Source: Closterium sp. Naga37s-1
Taxonomy: Eukaryota > Streptophyta > Zygnematophyceae > Desmidiales > Closteriaceae
Assembly: GCA_947471745.1 (NCBI GenBank)
Contig: CANJKZ010001146.1
Location: 1,657,501-1,721,500 of the forward strand
Length of the DNA stretch: 64,000 nucleotides
Reading direction: 5' to 3'
Below, in pieces: positions 60,856 through 64,000 of the stretch. A model generated the notes under the pieces. That model did no database searches and had not been told where the DNA came from. It saw only the letters and a list, made by a program, of their open reading frames with translations. Made by a program: the position numbers and the translations under genes. Each line of letters opens with the position of its first letter. The stretch's first letter is position 1.

Positions 60856-61702
60856 TGTTATGTGATGCTATCATTTGCATTCACGTCTGTCTGCCTCCCA
60901 TCATATGTTCGTGCGTTGCATGTGTGGTGTGTGCAAGAATCTGTATTTGGCGTGGTTTGGATTTTCTGAGTGTGTGTGAATGCTATTTGGCTTGGACAGA
61001 TATCTGAATTGACTCCTCTGCTCAAGAGATTTCCGACGAACCAATAATCGTTGCGATCGGAACAAGAACGAGAAAGATATGATCGTTCGAAGTTTTGATT
61101 GTGATGCGATGACTATGGGAATTTGTGGAGTGACTCAATATGGGGTATAGAATTTTGGGGTTGGGGAAATTCGTCACTCTACTGTAGATTGATGCCAAGT
61201 GGTTGGGAGAAGCCAAACTAGGTTGGCAAGTGTGGCCAAGTTGGGTGAGGTGGATGGCATGAGTTGGGAAAGTGACAAATGTCAAAGTTTGGGTGGCTAT
61301 AAAGAGGGGAATTGTGTGGTATGGGGTTTCCTTGGTTGAGGACTCCCTTGGGACCTTCTCTCTCGTCCTCCTTATCCCTTTCTACCTGGTTCTTGCTACT
61401 TCAACTTCCTTGTGTGGAACTTGTGAGACAATTGTGATTGAGTTAAGTTTCTATGGCAGCATACCCTCTAGTGCGCCGAAATTCATAACTCGGGTTATAA
61501 TCCATATTTTGCTACGATTCAAATTGTGAAAGATAGCCACTGCCAAGGGCTACATCATAATTGAGTTTGAGAGAATTCTGACCATGCGTGTTTTGTCGAC
61601 GACGTTTCTTGTGACGATGACTTTTCTGTCCAGAGTTATAGTTGACGATTTTGAGCTACATCGGCCCTTAATCTTCATAGACTCTGTTCTTAATCTCTAA
61701 CA
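60856..61702 (+). repeat. 3' LTR of the truncated copia element
   Basis: It starts TGTTATGTG directly after the polypurine tract and ends CTCTAACA at 61702, giving TGTTA/TAACA inverted ends and a length of 847 bp, more than six times the LTRs of A, B and C. The next base begins sequence homologous to MCCA exon 8 (51657 onward), which fixes the right border. GAGAG at 61703-61707 would be the target duplication; its partner is lost. Confidence 0.75.
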
Positions 61703-62582
61703 GAGAGATGGAGGGAGCAGGGCGGTGGCTTGTTGTCCTCCCCCTCCTCCCCCTCTTCCCCCCCTTCCCCCTGGCCGTCCGCGTCTGGGTTCCGCCCCAA
61801 CTACTTCTGCTCGCGCTTTTTCGCCCTCTCCCCCTGCCTGGGGGGGAGGGGGGGCGCGGATGGGGAGGGGGACGAGGGGGAAGAGGGTGAGGAGGCGGAG
61901 GTGGGGGGAGAGGGGGCGGAGAAGGGGACGGAGGGGGCGGGCAATCAAGGGGCGGTAGAGGGGTGGGTGAGGTATGAGCAGGATGGGAGCTTCACGGTTG
62001 GGCTGGCAGATGGGAGACATGTGGCAGCGTGTGGTTGGGTGGTGGATGGGGAGGGGCGGCGGGTGGAGGTGGAGGTGGGAGGGGAGAGAAGCCAAGTGTC
62101 CTTCTTCCACGAGAGCATGGTGAGATGGAGAGGGAGGGGATTGTAGTGGTGGGGTTGTAAGGGTGGGATTTTAGGGGTGGGAGAATGGTGAGATGAGGGA
62201 ATGGAGGGATTAAGGGGTTGGGAAGATGTGGAGAGATGATAGGAGATGATGGGAGATGATGGGAGATGATGGTTGGAATATGCATGAGGGGGGGAAGAGG
62301 GCCTGACAGCATGCACACCCACGTGTGGGTGAGTGGCCACCACCACCAGTTCGCCTCCCCATGCCTGTCCATCTCCCCTTTACTTATCCAGGTTTCCCCT
62401 CTCACTCCCCTTTTTTCTTACGATCTCCATTTTCCTTCCACCCCCCATCCCCTCCCCCCACCCATTAGCCTGACAGCATTCGCACCCACGTGTGGGTGAG
62501 CGGCCACAACCTCCAGTTCTCCTCGCCCTTCCCCTCCATCTCCCCCTTCCCCCTCGACGATCACGATGACTATGAATACACC

Positions 62583-62667
<85 letters not shown>

Positions 62668-63956
62668 CTCATGCTCATGTTGATGGTCCCGGCGCTACCA
62701 AAGATGGGCATCATGGTGACAGCGTGACCCCTTTGATGGCTGCTCCTTCTCACCTTCTTCCCCTTACTCCACTCTCTCCCCACCCCTCCATCCCATACCC
62801 ATCAGCCTGACAGCATGGCCACCACCACCAGTTCGCCTCCCCTTGCCCTTCCATCAGCCCCTTCCCCCTCGACGACCATGACGACTATGATGACATGCAT
62901 GGGCATGTGCGTGGTGCTCACACCCCAACCCCTCCACCCTCCAACCCCCAACCCCCCAGCCTAACAGCATTGTCACCCACGTGTGGGTGAGCGGACACCA
63001 CCACCAGTTCGCCTCACCCTGCCCCTCTATCGCCCCCTTCCCCCTCGACGACCACGATGACTATGATGACGCGCATGGGCATGGCCGTACTCATGGGAAC
63101 ACCCATGGGCGTGGGCATGGGAGGGGCGTGGTGGTAACGCCGATGACAGGGAGGGTGGTGCGGGTGGCATGTAGGGAGGGCGCATCTGTGCGCAAGGGGG
63201 ACGTGGTCGTGATTCTTGAGTGCATGAAGATGGAGGTGAGGGTTTTCCGTTGAGGTGTCGTATTCTGTGTCGGATTTCACATGCCTCACATCACATGAGT
63301 GTGCGAGGCGGATGTGGTGGTGATTCTCAAGTCCACGACGATGAAGGTGAGCGGCAGGCCGTGTGAGTTGATATGAGAGGATGAGAGGCATTGCCCGTAA
63401 GGACAGCCTGAGGTGAGCTGAGAGGCCCCGAGTCCTCGAGCCCTTTGCACAAGGGATATGGTTCTATCAGTGGCGTGTGGTGCTTGACACGTATCCGCAT
63501 GTGTGAGAAATGGGGAAGTGGTGGTCATCCTTGAGTCGATGAAGATGGAGATGAGCCGTTAGGCCCGTGAGCTGAGAGGCCTTTCCCTTGTATGCACATG
63601 GGATAGGGAGCATTGCTGCTGTCTCACTCTCCACGTGCTCCACGTGTGTGTGCAATAGGGATGTGGTTGTCGTCCTTGATTCCGTGAAGATGCAGGTGGG
63701 ATTCTTACTCCGAAGTGTCGTTATCCTTGGCATTCTCTTCAAACAATATCGTCCCTCTTCTTCACCCCCTTCCTCCCTCCACCTCGTCCACCCTCCCCCT
63801 TTCCCTCTGCCTCTCAGCTGAGCAGAATTCAGTGAAGGCACGGCAGTCAAGCGTACTGGCAGATGTGAGAGTGGCAGTGGGGTAGCAGGTGGCAGATGAC
63901 ATGCCTCTCTTCCGCGTGCTGCCGCCAGACCAAGCCGCTTCCACCTCTCCATAGCC
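61703..63956 (+). pseudogene. Truncated second copy of MCCA exons 8-10 with amplified, decayed exon 9
   Basis: 61703-62119 matches the last half of exon 8 (VEGWVRYEQDGSFTVGLADG, donor GTGAG after ESM). Exon 9 is present as five pieces: 62307-62390, 62469-62690 (with a GAT expansion), 62808-62900, a nearly full copy at 62961-63236 ending ILECMKME with its donor, and further lipoyl-end fragments near 63302-63350, 63500-63550 and 63645-63695. Exon 10 is at 63829-63956 with an internal TAG where MCCA has CAG. No first exons exist in the window, so this is a duplicated 3' end that has decayed. It may still supply donor sequence for gene conversion of MCCA. Confidence 0.9.
62583..62667 (+). repeat. 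(GAT)n expansion inside an MCCA exon 9 copy
   Basis: About 28 GAT units encode a poly-Asp run at the place where functional exon 9 has DDHDDYDDTHGHGQ. The Asp-rich stretch of the parent exon likely seeded the expansion. Confidence 0.95.
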
Positions 63957-64000
63957 TACTGCTCCCACAGGAAACAGCCGCATCATAGCCGTGCTGCCAG

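Larger units (their letters stand above)
59300..61702 (+). mobile_element. 5'-truncated Ty1/copia element of a different family
   Basis: It begins inside RT (first clear motif at about 59460), runs through RNase H, a polypurine tract (AGAGGGGGAG) and one long 3' LTR at 60856-61702. No 5' LTR, gag or integrase is present, and the left border between 59250 and 59450 is not definable by eye. It lies immediately upstream of the broken PsbS gene (start codon at 59048), and its right border touches the MCCA pseudogene. Confidence 0.8.

Overview
The window looks like nuclear DNA of a green-lineage eukaryote, most probably a streptophyte alga of the Closterium/zygnematophyte kind. The gene content is plant-like: a U-box receptor-like kinase, PsbS, the biotin-carboxylase subunit of methylcrotonoyl-CoA carboxylase, a secreted subtilase and an organellar elongation factor P. 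Genes are split by many short GT-AG introns with C/T-rich 3' ends, coding DNA is GC-rich, and a short plant-type telomere motif occurs near 24543. The taxon is an inference; no ribosomal or organellar marker is present.

Layout. 1-2220 holds no gene I can support. 2226-8310 is a young minus-strand Ty1/copia element (C) with identical 132-bp LTRs and a perfect 5-bp target duplication. 8446-9684 is a Harbinger-type transposase with one in-frame stop. 10487-22840 is a second copia element (A; identical 128-bp LTRs, GTGAG duplication). It contains a complete, intact third element (B, 10632-18173, one 2123-codon ORF) plus an antisense scrap of another copia family. Minisatellite DNA follows to about 23560. 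24600-26640 carries a tyrosine-recombinase gene bounded by direct repeats, with a 185-bp MITE sitting exactly on its stop codon.

From about 26900 the window becomes a gene-rich euchromatic block: U-box protein kinase (+), organellar EF-P (+), an unknown organelle-type membrane protein (-), an FkbM-like methyltransferase with a membrane anchor (+), an intronless coiled-coil protein (+), MCCA (+, 10 exons), a subtilase (+, 6 exons), and a broken PsbS (-). The end of the window has a 5'-truncated copia element whose 3' LTR abuts a second, decayed copy of the last three MCCA exons.

The most unusual signal is not a gene. In EF-P, the FkbM-like gene and MCCA (and weakly in the subtilase), introns carry degraded copies of the neighbouring exon, nearly always with its splice junction: up to three extra copies of one exon. 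I call these exon echoes. They appear to come from recurrent local duplication of exon-intron boundaries, and the MCCA pseudogene at the right end shows the same process run further. All exon structures were built by eye from splice sites, reading phase and family similarity; every multi-exon model given as a CDS closes in frame.
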